DNA from: an uncultured Muribaculaceae bacterium
Lineage (GTDB): Bacteria; Bacteroidota; Bacteroidia; Bacteroidales; Muribaculaceae
Direction: 5' to 3'
Length of the DNA stretch: 64,000 nt
NCBI GenBank assembly: GCA_910579035.1
Contig: CAJTSR010000012.1
Location: 1-64,000 of the forward strand
Part shown: positions 7,809 to 16,001 of the stretch, piece after piece
Numbering within the stretch: position 1 is the stretch's first letter
Layout of the letters: every line of letters starts with the position of its first letter
Notes under the pieces: generated by a model
What the model was told of the DNA's origin: nothing
Seen by the model: the letters and a program-made list of their open reading frames with translations, nothing else
The model's database searches: none
Made by a program: the position numbers and the translations under genes

Positions 7809-10109
7809 ATGAATCTACGATCTCTACTTGAAAAGTATAACTCCATTTTAATACCTCGTATTCAGCGTGATTATGCTCAAGGGCGCAGGGACAATGTGAC
7901 GAACGAAATTCGAGGAAATCTTTTAAAGGACATCTTTTCTTCAAAATCTATCTCATTCAATATGATTTTCGGAGAAAGTGACTCCGCCGGGAATTTTATA
8001 CCTATCGACGGCCAACAACGTCTTACCCTGCTCTTTCTACTTCTTCTTTACGGTTCCAAAACTGGATATGTCGATGATTTCGGTGTTAAAAAACTAAACT
8101 ACTCTACTCGCGAATCGACATCGGAATTTTGGAGATTTATCACAGACGCAAATTGGGAACTTGATAAAAGCATATCTCTATCCTCTTGGTGCAGAAATCA
8201 TAATGGGTATCAATGGTATTGGGATATGGATCCTACTGTGGAGTCAATGCTCGTTGTCCTTGATGATATCCATAAATCCGCGTCCAAACAACCCTCGTCA
8301 TACCCGAATATCGACGCTATAGAGTTCGATTGTCACGATATGTCCCAATCCGGGCTGAACGAAACGCTATATCTGAAAATGAATTCTCGAGGAAAACATC
8401 TAAACGCTTTTGAAAAAATAAAAAGCGCTTTAGACCAACTCGTTTGTACATCATCAGAGTCTTATAGCACATCAGGCTTCGACAACTACAACTGGGGGAA
8501 GATAGACCATAAAGAAATGACGTTCAAAGATTGCTGGACATACTGCATGGAAAGAGATTGGATATATTGGTTTTGGGACGAAAATACTGCGTCTTTCGAC
8601 GGAACTCTCCTCAAACTGATTCTGGCCTATACACACATATTCATATCCTCTCACAGGGATAATATTGACGGAACTCCAATAGCTAAAGCGAAAACAGAGA
8701 TTATAGATCTCATTAAAAAGAAGTCCCGGGAAATACTCAGCTCTGATTTAGCTATCGCCCCTCAGTTCTACCATATTACGAGTGCTTTTTCTCTTTTTAA
8801 CAATGACGAGGAATCACTTACCGAAGACCCGCAATTACGGAAAGAATATCTCGAAGGGTTAGCAAAACTCATTACCGATATCACATCTGCCAACAACCAT
8901 AATTTTAAAGCCGCTTGGGGCGAATGTATCGATTTTGCAAACCCCGAATTAAATTATACTAATAAAACATTGGGCATTCTTGCCTCAATCATCTATTTCA
9001 AAGGGAAGAATCTACTTGGCAAGGATTTCTCCATGTGGTTGAGATTCTGCTGGAATATGGTTGAGAATACTGTGTATGATGATGAAAGCCTTACCCGGTT
9101 TTGTCGCAACTGCAAAGGTAAGTATTCAAAAGGCTCGACCTATATACTTACATGGCTAAGCAATGACATGAGCTCTCATAATCAAGACTCCCAGCAGCTG
9201 AAAGAAGAAATTTTTAAGAGTAAATTGCTCGGACCTATAACGACGGGGGATAATACGGAATTGACACTCGCCGTGTTAGATGCAGAATCCCATATCCTGA
9301 ATAAAGGCAGTATCAGACATCTTATAACTGACGAAAACCTTGAGCTGAGCCACGTGGGCTTCGTTGACAAATGGAGAAACTTTAGAGCCACATTCAACAG
9401 CGAGGGAGAGCCGGTGGATAAGGTTAATTTTATCGAAGATTATATTCGATGTGCGGATTCCCAACAAGCCATGTCATATGGAGATGATTCTGAATGGTCA
9501 ATTTTCAGAGTCACTCGCACTGCTATCAAGAAGAAGTTTAATCACCGTGCTTATGGTTCTGTCTGGCCCTATCTATTTAAGACTCCCTTGGGAAAATCAG
9601 AATTACTTCACCGTGATGAAGCACAGCAGGCTGAATTAAACGTTAGAAAACAGTTATTAATACCGGGATTTATCGAAGCGATATTATCTCGATGGAATGA
9701 TAACGAACCTCGCCTAAGATGGTATTACAGCTGCCTTTACCTCTATCCTTCCGGTAGCCGCCGGGAATGTAATTACATAATGATGGACTGGTATCCCACA
9801 GAGAATAACGAGTTGGACAGAAAAGGCATCACCATTCTCAATTCACTCATTGGCAAGCGACTCATCAGCATTAATGAAGAAAAGAACAATCTGCTTTTCT
9901 GCAATGCGACAAATGGAATCTCTTATTGGACGGGTAAAGAAATATTCTTCTTTTATTGCGGCATCGAATTCGTCCTTGACAAGGAATACAATCTTAGCAT
10001 CGTATCTGATAACGAAGACAATACAAAGCAAAGTGCAATCGGCATTTCAACAGACGAAGCATTCATTGCAATCCTAAAAAATTTGAAGGAAAATTATGAA
10101 GAAGTTTGA
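7809..10109 (+). CDS. Large DUF262 protein without a visible nuclease domain
   Basis: A 766-aa protein with the DUF262 core at its N-terminus: IPRIQRDYAQG (15-25), IDGQQRLTLLFLLLL (66-80) and NSRGKHLNAFEKIKSA (about 192-207). The remaining 550 residues look helical and carry no HNH or DUF1524 signature that I can find, so it resembles a GmrS-type subunit with a long extension. It starts two bases after the stop of the preceding DUF262-DUF1524 gene, and its own end overlaps the PH-domain gene by 14 bases, so the three genes are surely co-translated. It could be the sensor or ATPase partner of the upstream nuclease. Confidence 0.8.
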   Translation: MNLRSLLEKYNSILIPRIQRDYAQGRRDNVTNEIRGNLLKDIFSSKSISFNMIFGESDSAGNFIPIDGQQRLTLLFLLLLYGSKTGYVDDFGVKKLNYSTRESTSEFWRFITDANWELDKSISLSSWCRNHNGYQWYWDMDPTVESMLVVLDDIHKSASKQPSSYPNIDAIEFDCHDMSQSGLNETLYLKMNSRGKHLNAFEKIKSALDQLVCTSSESYSTSGFDNYNWGKIDHKEMTFKDCWTYCMERDWIYWFWDENTASFDGTLLKLILAYTHIFISSHRDNIDGTPIAKAKTEIIDLIKKKSREILSSDLAIAPQFYHITSAFSLFNNDEESLTEDPQLRKEYLEGLAKLITDITSANNHNFKAAWGECIDFANPELNYTNKTLGILASIIYFKGKNLLGKDFSMWLRFCWNMVENTVYDDESLTRFCRNCKGKYSKGSTYILTWLSNDMSSHNQDSQQLKEEIFKSKLLGPITTGDNTELTLAVLDAESHILNKGSIRHLITDENLELSHVGFVDKWRNFRATFNSEGEPVDKVNFIEDYIRCADSQQAMSYGDDSEWSIFRVTRTAIKKKFNHRAYGSVWPYLFKTPLGKSELLHRDEAQQAELNVRKQLLIPGFIEAILSRWNDNEPRLRWYYSCLYLYPSGSRRECNYIMMDWYPTENNELDRKGITILNSLIGKRLISINEEKNNLLFCNATNGISYWTGKEIFFFYCGIEFVLDKEYNLSIVSDNEDNTKQSAIGISTDEAFIAILKNLKENYEEV

Positions 10110-10539
10110 AGGTACAAGATACAACTCTAAATGGGATATTTCGACATGGCTCATTATAGCCATTGTTGCGGCTGGCTGCGCAATCCCTTGTTTTCTCGAC
10201 GATGGCATATGGCCAACCATTATAAGCCTTGCAATGCTTGTTTTCGTTATAGCTGCTTTCCTCGGCACATATTACAGAATCGACGGCAACAAACTCATAG
10301 TGTACCAGTTTTTCATTTCGCAAGCATATCCAATTGACAAAATCAGGGAGATTAAACCGACCAAAAGCGTGCTTTCAGCTCCTGCAGCATCTATCTCTTA
10401 TAGAATAGCAATCACATTCACAGACAAGAAAATACTCAAGAGTTCTGCTCCTCTCATAATTTCTCCTGTGCGACAACCACAATTCATACAAGAACTCATT
10501 TCAACCAATCCCAATATAAAAACCGACAATCTGAAATAG
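10096..10539 (+). CDS. PH-domain (bPH_6-like) membrane protein
   Basis: A 147-aa protein with two membrane helices (about residues 13-33 and 37-57) followed by a small beta-rich domain starting YRIDGNKLIVYQFF. That pattern is typical of bacterial PH (bPH_6/DUF1200-like) proteins such as YyaB. The ATG lies inside the end of the DUF262 gene (14-base overlap) behind AAGGAAAATT, so it belongs to the same operon. A membrane-bound partner would be unusual for a GmrSD-type system. A bidirectional terminator follows at 10575-10598. Confidence 0.65.
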   Translation: MKKFEGTRYNSKWDISTWLIIAIVAAGCAIPCFLDDGIWPTIISLAMLVFVIAAFLGTYYRIDGNKLIVYQFFISQAYPIDKIREIKPTKSVLSAPAASISYRIAITFTDKKILKSSAPLIISPVRQPQFIQELISTNPNIKTDNLK

Positions 10540-10574
10540 CAGCCATACAATTCAATGATGGCTGTAAATAAAAT

Positions 10575-10602
10575 GAGCCCGGCAGTGACACCGGGCTCTT
10601 TA
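10575..10602. terminator. Bidirectional terminator after the DUF262 operon
   Basis: Stem GAGCCCGG / CCGGGCTC with an 8-base loop, flanked by T on the right and A on the left. It can end both the DUF262 operon (+) and the DUF5606 gene (-). Confidence 0.75.
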
Positions 10603-10626
10603 TCGTTAGGGGGTAGCCTTTCCTAT

Positions 10627-11079
10627 TTAAGCCTTGGACTCTTCGTCGGCTTTTTCGGCAGCTTCCGCGGCCTCGTCCTGAGCTATTTCATCGTCCTTGA
10701 ACTTTGTTATATCGGCGGCTACGAGTATGTTGTACCAGCTGAAAAGCTTGCGGATATCTGTTGTATACACACGGTCACGATCAAATTCCGGAAGAACTTC
10801 TGCGAAATATTCACGAAGAGCCTCGGGTGTTGCGAACCCCTTCATATCAACGGCTTTGCCGTCGGCCTTGGCATACAGTTTCTCGAGAACGTCGGGCAGG
10901 GGCACATCGCCGCCTTCTGTATAGATAGAGATGTCGGGAAGAGAAATCACTTTCTCATGGGGATATGTCGGCATACGCTTGCCGGTAGTGATGTTCTCGA
11001 CAATGAGATTGTTCTTACCTCGGCTAAGCAGCTTATAGAGGCCGGCTTTACCGGTGATAGAGATAATACCTTTTAGCAT
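10627..11079 (-). CDS. DUF5606-family protein
   Basis: A 150-aa soluble protein matching the Bacteroidota-specific DUF5606 family by its opening (MLKGIISITGKAGLYKLL) and later LFSWYNILVAADIT (about 112-125). The C-terminus is an acidic, Ala/Glu-rich tail. No biochemical role is known. The gene is monocistronic, with a TAATTTTG box about 50 bases upstream and the bidirectional hairpin at 10575 downstream. This marks the return from the AT-rich island to core-like sequence. Confidence 0.85.
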   Translation of the reverse strand: MLKGIISITGKAGLYKLLSRGKNNLIVENITTGKRMPTYPHEKVISLPDISIYTEGGDVPLPDVLEKLYAKADGKAVDMKGFATPEALREYFAEVLPEFDRDRVYTTDIRKLFSWYNILVAADITKFKDDEIAQDEAAEAAEKADEESKA

Positions 11080-11130
11080 TTTAAGATGTTATATGTAGTA
11101 GGTTGCCCCGGTCGGGGTAAATTGCGATTG

Positions 11131-11138
11131 CAAAATTA
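11131..11138 (-). promoter_or_regulatory. Putative -7 box (TAATTTTG) for DUF5606
   Basis: A minus-strand TAnnTTTG match 52 bases before the start codon. The leader contains a small stem, CCCC GGTC GGGG (about 11106-11117), of unknown meaning. Confidence 0.4.
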
Positions 11139-11261
11139 ACAAATCGGAGCGAATTACAGTTCGTTTTCGCCATTTTTGTACTCCTCCCCCTCAAAAAATA
11201 ACCGCATATAGAGTCCTGCGGCAGCTGCGTTTTTATGTTCGATTATAGTTGGGCAGTAAAA

Positions 11262-11284
11262 AGCCTGCCCGAAATGAGCAGGCT
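11262..11284 (-). terminator. Terminator of the radical SAM gene
   Basis: Stem AGCCTGC / GCAGGCT with a 9-base loop. On the minus strand it is followed directly by a run of T (11257-11262), a textbook intrinsic terminator 20 bases after the stop codon. Confidence 0.8.
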
Positions 11285-11303
11285 GAGAACAGGAGGTGTG
11301 TTT

Positions 11304-12197
11304 TCACAGATGCCATATTCTGCTGCGATAGGCTTTCAATTCATCTTCGGGAAATTTGGCTATCGCTGTGTCAAGTTCCCGCAAGATAGCAGCCTTATCG
11401 TCGGGCAATGCACCGGTAATAGGCACGGTGTTCGATATATGGTGACCGAGCAGGTTGACCTTTATGTTCAACCGGTCTATGAATGTCCGCATCTCAATCA
11501 GGCGCTCTATCTCAGGCTCTTCGGCATATGTGCCGTCCAAAACGTCCTGGTAAAGTTGTGATTCCGGGAAGATGGTCAGCGACACGATGTTGATAATGTA
11601 TGGATGTAGCCTATTGAGCACATCTGCTGTGGCTATCGCACTTGCCTCACCGCAGCCCTTGCCTCCGAGTCCGTTGAGATAGAACACATTGTAGCGTATT
11701 CCTACCTCGTCAAGTTTTGACAGCTGCTCAAGAATGTCGGAGGCGTGGTAGCCTTTGTTCATTCTATCCAAAGTGGGATCATGAGCAGTTTCGATACCGA
11801 TGTTTATGCTGTCGAGTTTCATATGGCGAAGATTCTTCAGTTCTTCCACAGATTTGGACGCAATGTCTGTAACACGCGCGAACATGCCGAATGACACCAT
11901 CTGCGGAAGATACTTTCGCAAAAGGATTGCAACGTCCATAAGCTTGCCATAACTCAGCGCGAAAGGATTTGCCCCGGTAAGATAAACCCTGCGTGCGCGC
12001 GGCTGCCACTGCCGGATTACCTTAAGGTCTGCCTCTATTTCCGTGAGTGGCGACATTCTGAACGGAGTGCCATGGTAGAGGCTGCAAAACTTGCATCTGT
12101 GCCAAGTGCAACCCGAGGTCACTTGCAGAAGCTGCGAATGCGCCTCATATGGCGGACGCCATACTTGCCCGGTGAAATGCAATTCAGGATACATCAT
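11304..12197 (-). CDS. Radical SAM protein
   Basis: A 297-aa radical SAM enzyme. SGCTWHRCKFC near residue 28 supplies the three cysteines (Cx4CxxC as read here) for the 4Fe-4S cluster that cleaves S-adenosylmethionine. The strand-like segments RRVYLTGANPF, LDSINIGIETAHD and YNVFYLNGLGGKG follow the usual TIM-barrel order. No additional cluster domain or substrate clue is visible, so the reaction is unknown. It is divergent from an HxlR-type regulator, which suggests but does not prove common control. The start is either of two adjacent ATG codons. Confidence 0.8.
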   Translation of the reverse strand: MMYPELHFTGQVWRPPYEAHSQLLQVTSGCTWHRCKFCSLYHGTPFRMSPLTEIEADLKVIRQWQPRARRVYLTGANPFALSYGKLMDVAILLRKYLPQMVSFGMFARVTDIASKSVEELKNLRHMKLDSINIGIETAHDPTLDRMNKGYHASDILEQLSKLDEVGIRYNVFYLNGLGGKGCGEASAIATADVLNRLHPYIINIVSLTIFPESQLYQDVLDGTYAEEPEIERLIEMRTFIDRLNIKVNLLGHHISNTVPITGALPDDKAAILRELDTAIAKFPEDELKAYRSRIWHL

Positions 12198-12227
12198 ATC
12201 TCAATATTTTTTGTTAATTTCGTGACG

Positions 12228-12235
12228 CAAAATTA
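12228..12235 (-). promoter_or_regulatory. Putative -7 box (TAATTTTG) for the radical SAM gene
   Basis: A minus-strand TAnnTTTG match 30 bases before the ATG, in the region shared with the divergent HxlR gene. Confidence 0.4.
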
Positions 12236-12326
12236 GGTGATTGACAAAGCGGAAGCAATAACTTACCGAATGGTTTGCCCCTTACCGAAAAGTCCGTTTT
12301 ACTCGCTATCAACCTGTTTTGCGTTA

Positions 12327-12686
12327 ATGGCAATGGCAAAAAAATTAGACTACGAATATTGCAAGGCAGCCCCGATGCTCGAATGGCTCGGCAACAAGTG
12401 GGCACTGGTCGTTCTCGTGAAAATTTCCGAAAACGAGCCGGTACGCTTCAACGAGCTGTATCGTAACATTCCGTCGGTGTCCGAGAAAGTGCTGTCGCAG
12501 GTACTACGACAACTTGCCACCGACGGCATAATCCGCCGCGAGCTGTTTCCAGACGTCCCTCCACGGACAGAATACTCAGTGACAGACTTAGGCAAGACAC
12601 TTCTGCCACATGTGGAAGCGCTCATAAACTGGGGCCGCGAGAACTTCGACCAAATAATGTCAAACCGACAAAATATTCTCTCATAG
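12327..12686 (+). CDS. HxlR-family transcriptional regulator
   Basis: A 119-aa winged-helix regulator. It shows the HxlR layout: an N-terminal Cys in DYEYCKAAPMLEWLGNKWAL, then VRFNELYRNIPSVSEKVLSQ (recognition helix) and the wing RELFPDVPPRTEYSVTDLG. HxlR proteins often respond to redox or electrophile stress through that Cys. An upstream in-frame ATG (12237) would add 30 residues without family similarity, so the ATG at 12327, or the one at 12333, is preferred. Its stop overlaps the end of the convergent outer-membrane receptor by six bases, leaving no room for a terminator. Confidence 0.85.
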   Translation: MAMAKKLDYEYCKAAPMLEWLGNKWALVVLVKISENEPVRFNELYRNIPSVSEKVLSQVLRQLATDGIIRRELFPDVPPRTEYSVTDLGKTLLPHVEALINWGRENFDQIMSNRQNILS

Positions 12687-14759
12687 CCTTTTCATTTCGG
12701 CTTCGGAGGCCATCTTCCCTTTGTATTTGCTTTGACGGGGTTGGAACCTGTATGTGAGCGTAAGTGACAGCCCGCGATTGTCATACCGTTGTTGCTTCTC
12801 TACCCGGACTCCGAAAGCGTCAATAGTCCAGTCGTTATTGGCTGTATTGAATATGTCGGTTGCCGACAACTTTACCTGAAGAGCCTTGTCAAAGAAAGAC
12901 TTACCCACAGAGGCGTCGAGCGTGAACCATGTGGCGCCAAACCTGTTTGTATGCATATCGCCCTTGGTGCTTCCACTTGCATTCAGAGTCAGCGCCATTT
13001 CTCCCGGCAAGGAGATCATATTTTCAAAATAATATGAGAATATCGGCCGTTCATACTTCCTGCCGGAAAGTTCAAGCCACTGCCTGTACATTCCTATCGT
13101 GAGGCTTGGCAACCACGCCCTAATTTTACGACTCCATACTGCATAGAGATTTAACGACGTAACATCTATATTTACAGGCTGGAGGAGCAACTGCAATGAC
13201 GATGCCGGGACCACACGCTTCACAAAAGCGTACGAATCAAGACTTCTCGCATAATCAGCCTGTATTATAAAGTCATTCCACATACCAAAGAAACTGAGAT
13301 TGTGCATATGCTCGTCGCGCAGAGCAGTGTTTCCACCCTCTATTTCGTGCATACCCACATAATTAAGGCTTCCGCTAAGCTGCGAATAAGGCGGTTTTAC
13401 CGTCGCCATCTTGTAGCTGAGATTTAGCTGCGAGCGCTCACTAAACATATAGCCGACCGATATATCAGGTGTAAGCATATTATGATTGCGACTCACATCT
13501 TGGTCTGCCACTCCGTTGACCTTGAAGAGGTAGTCGACATACTCATACCTTAACCCGGCTGAAAGATTAAGCTTGCCGAACGATTTGTCCCACGAGGCAA
13601 AAGCAGCGGCAGAAATCTGCCGGGCGTCAGTCAAAGACGACGGAATATACTCGCCTACAGAGGCATTAAGCATTTTATAGTCAAGCGTCGTATGTGTAAA
13701 TGTATTCTGCGTGCCTATAGTGACACTTCCACTCCTCAGAGGAAAATTCAAATACAGCTTTGCAGCCCAAAGCTCCGATTTGCGCTTGTCTGATGACCGT
13801 ACATCTTCCGCTTCTCCTTCAGGATAAATTGTTGACACATCGTTACCGCTATCCGACTTCCTGTAGTTGCCATCTAAGTGCAACAAATATTTTTCGGCAA
13901 ACGTATTATCATAATATACCGACGTCAAATGCCCTCTCGAACGCACCGAACGCTCTATCTCACGCACTATCGCAGGATTATCATCAAACCATTCCGACCC
14001 CTCGTTTGAATACTCTGCCCTTTCAGGATTAAATCGATAATAGGCACCGAACGACTGTTTGCCACGCAAATAATTAAATCCTGCCTTGACCGTTCCCACT
14101 GCCGACGGATAACTGTTCTTCTGAGTGCTTCCTATCTCTGTTTCCTTTCCTTGATATACAAGAGTATTCACCGTCGCTCCCTCTATAAGGCTGTTATTCA
14201 AAGCCGCAGTAGCCGAAGCGAACATATCCCAATCCCCAGCACGATAATTGACATCAAGCAAATCGTTTACCGACCATTTGCGACGCATCTGCACCTCCGC
14301 CCGCTCGAGAACCGAGAGACCCTTGATAAAGTTGCGACGAGTGGTTATTTTAAGCACTGCCCGTGTATCACTCGCATACGCCGCGCCGGGAGCCATCTCA
14401 AGTTCCACCTTCTTCATATTGTCCGACGCCAGCTGCAACAACTCGTCGCCGCTCTGCATCGGCCTGCCGTTAATAAATATTTCGGGAGTGCCCCGCCCTA
14501 CCACCGACACCTCTCCGTCCGCGACCTTTAGCATAGGCAGCTGCGCCAAAACATCAATGGCTGTTCCAAGATTTTGCAAACTGCTTCCTGCTATTGTTGA
14601 CACAAGGGTACTGCCCACAAGTTTTGTCGCAGGCTGCTTTGCAACAACAACTATTTCCTGCAACCGGTTAGAAAGGCTATCGCCGATTTCAGGCTCCGAG
14701 GCATACACGGCCTGCATCGAAATAGACAGCATCGCAGCAATAATTAGTTTTTGAATCAT
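12681..14759 (-). CDS. TonB-dependent receptor-like outer-membrane beta-barrel protein
   Basis: A 692-aa outer-membrane protein. A signal peptide (cleaved near residue 20, after AVYA) precedes a plug-like domain (about 30-140, with EIFINGRPMQSGDELLQLAS). A long barrel follows, resembling the Bacteroidota outer-membrane barrel family OMP_b-brl_3, ending in a region with aromatic residues spaced as in beta strands. The usual N-terminal carboxypeptidase-regulatory domain is missing, so it is the short form. No SusD partner or substrate gene is adjacent, so the ligand is unknown. A -7 box lies 29 bases upstream. Confidence 0.8.
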   Translation of the reverse strand: MIQKLIIAAMLSISMQAVYASEPEIGDSLSNRLQEIVVVAKQPATKLVGSTLVSTIAGSSLQNLGTAIDVLAQLPMLKVADGEVSVVGRGTPEIFINGRPMQSGDELLQLASDNMKKVELEMAPGAAYASDTRAVLKITTRRNFIKGLSVLERAEVQMRRKWSVNDLLDVNYRAGDWDMFASATAALNNSLIEGATVNTLVYQGKETEIGSTQKNSYPSAVGTVKAGFNYLRGKQSFGAYYRFNPERAEYSNEGSEWFDDNPAIVREIERSVRSRGHLTSVYYDNTFAEKYLLHLDGNYRKSDSGNDVSTIYPEGEAEDVRSSDKRKSELWAAKLYLNFPLRSGSVTIGTQNTFTHTTLDYKMLNASVGEYIPSSLTDARQISAAAFASWDKSFGKLNLSAGLRYEYVDYLFKVNGVADQDVSRNHNMLTPDISVGYMFSERSQLNLSYKMATVKPPYSQLSGSLNYVGMHEIEGGNTALRDEHMHNLSFFGMWNDFIIQADYARSLDSYAFVKRVVPASSLQLLLQPVNIDVTSLNLYAVWSRKIRAWLPSLTIGMYRQWLELSGRKYERPIFSYYFENMISLPGEMALTLNASGSTKGDMHTNRFGATWFTLDASVGKSFFDKALQVKLSATDIFNTANNDWTIDAFGVRVEKQQRYDNRGLSLTLTYRFQPRQSKYKGKMASEAEMKRL

Positions 14760-14787
14760 AACAATAAATTGGCTTAGAATTATGACG

Positions 14788-14795
14788 CAAAATTA
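14788..14795 (-). promoter_or_regulatory. Putative -7 box (TAATTTTG) for the outer-membrane receptor
   Basis: A minus-strand TAnnTTTG match 29 bases before the ATG at 14759. No clear -33 box. Confidence 0.4.
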
Positions 14796-14855
14796 CTAAT
14801 GCAGCAACAGCTATACCAAAAATCCGGCCTGACCGCCCTATTTGTATATATCTAA

Positions 14856-14888
14856 TTTTAAGCGCATTGCAGAGCATTGCGCTTAAAA
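14856..14888 (-). terminator. Terminator of the lipoprotein-HTH gene
   Basis: Stem TTTTAAGCGC / GCGCTTAAAA, 10 bp, with a loop that can pair further (CATTGC/GCAATG-like). It lies 24 bases after the stop at 14912 and the T-rich side points the right way. Confidence 0.7.
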
Positions 14889-14911
14889 AATCGGACGATG
14901 CCGCAAAAATC

Positions 14912-15904
14912 TCAGAAAACCGACAGGAACAAGGCCGAATGCGGACAACCCGATGCCGAAATGCGCGCTTTCAGCCGTGACTTGCGTTTATATACCACGT
15001 CCACACTTTCCCCTATCAAAAGTGCGATGGTACGGTTTGAGAGATTGCACGCAAGGTACACCATCATTCGGTAATCGTCCCTCTTCAAATTCGGCAACTC
15101 TTCGGCAAACAAGGCAAGCATATCACCGAGGCATTCGTTGACGGCGCTTTCCATCTCTGAAAACAAGCCTTCGTCTGCTTTCAGCGCATCTATCTGCGAC
15201 CTCACTCTGTCAACTATCGACTTACGCTCAGCCTTGGTACCTTGTGTGGCATAATACGTTTCGCACAAATCATCGATAACATTAAATCGACGCGACAGCA
15301 TCGACAACAGCTTTGACTCCATGACCGAACATTCCGACATATGCCTCGACAAACCTTCGCGCAAACTCGACGCCTCGGCAACAAGAGCCTCGTTCTGAAT
15401 GTTTCTTATACGCAACCTATTCCTTTGCCAAACAATTATGCATATAGCACAGAACAGCAACATCGCCCCTGCAAAAATATATCGCAGGCGCTCCGTCCTC
15501 TCCCGATACAGCATATACTCCTTTTCTTTCTGCGCATACAACGCGCACACCAAAGCATCGGCATCTCCGCAAAGCTGCAACATAGATTTAACCTGCTTGG
15601 CTCGCCTTAATCTCTCATAATCAGAATGGCTGCCATAATAATCCACCGCTATATCCACTATCGTGTCGGCCGGAGCGGCAAGATTATTAGCCACCATTGC
15701 CTCGCTGTACATCAAAGCCCAGCGCGCCATCGTTGCCGAATCCTCAAATTCGGCAACTTCCAAAGCATTAAGGCGCTCAAAAGCCGTGCGAGGGTCGGAA
15801 CACATAATTTCCTGCACACAGTCAAGCTCTTTCGTCACAGCAGTGCTCGAATAAGAACAACCGGCAACAACCAACAGCAGAAATATGTAGAGCAGCATTC
15901 TCAT
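14912..15904 (-). CDS. Lipoprotein-anchored, membrane-spanning HTH protein
   Basis: A 330-aa protein with an unusual layout. It has a lipoprotein signal (LLLVVAGC, Cys16), a helical TPR-like periplasmic part (about 20-135), one membrane span (about 142-160, YIFAGAMLLFCAICIIVW), a cytoplasmic coiled coil and a C-terminal LuxR-like helix-turn-helix region (SNRTIALLIGESVDVVYKRKSRLKARI, about 285-315, shown in part). Related Bacteroidales proteins with TPR, TM and HTH are regulators of unknown signal. The -7 box is only five bases upstream of the ATG, so the mRNA may be leaderless or translation may begin at Met3. Confidence 0.7.
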   Translation of the reverse strand: MRMLLYIFLLLVVAGCSYSSTAVTKELDCVQEIMCSDPRTAFERLNALEVAEFEDSATMARWALMYSEAMVANNLAAPADTIVDIAVDYYGSHSDYERLRRAKQVKSMLQLCGDADALVCALYAQKEKEYMLYRERTERLRYIFAGAMLLFCAICIIVWQRNRLRIRNIQNEALVAEASSLREGLSRHMSECSVMESKLLSMLSRRFNVIDDLCETYYATQGTKAERKSIVDRVRSQIDALKADEGLFSEMESAVNECLGDMLALFAEELPNLKRDDYRMMVYLACNLSNRTIALLIGESVDVVYKRKSRLKARISASGCPHSALFLSVF

Positions 15905-15908
15905 GCCG

Positions 15909-15916
15909 CAAAATTA
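15909..15916 (-). promoter_or_regulatory. Putative -7 box (TAATTTTG) abutting the start codon
   Basis: A TAnnTTTG match ending five bases before the ATG at 15904. The expected start point of transcription falls on or beside the start codon. Confidence 0.4.
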
Positions 15917-15971
15917 AACATTATATTTTGACCTTGAAGCACCCACAAGCCTATATATGGCAATTTTTTGC

Positions 15972-15979
15972 TAATTTTG
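15972..15979 (+). promoter_or_regulatory. Putative -7 box (TAATTTTG) for the Yip1-like/smpB/mutS2 unit
   Basis: A plus-strand TAnnTTTG match 23 bases before the ATG at 16002, probably the promoter of the whole downstream run. Confidence 0.45.
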
Positions 15980-16001
15980 CATTTCTGAAAAATATGCTAT
16001 T

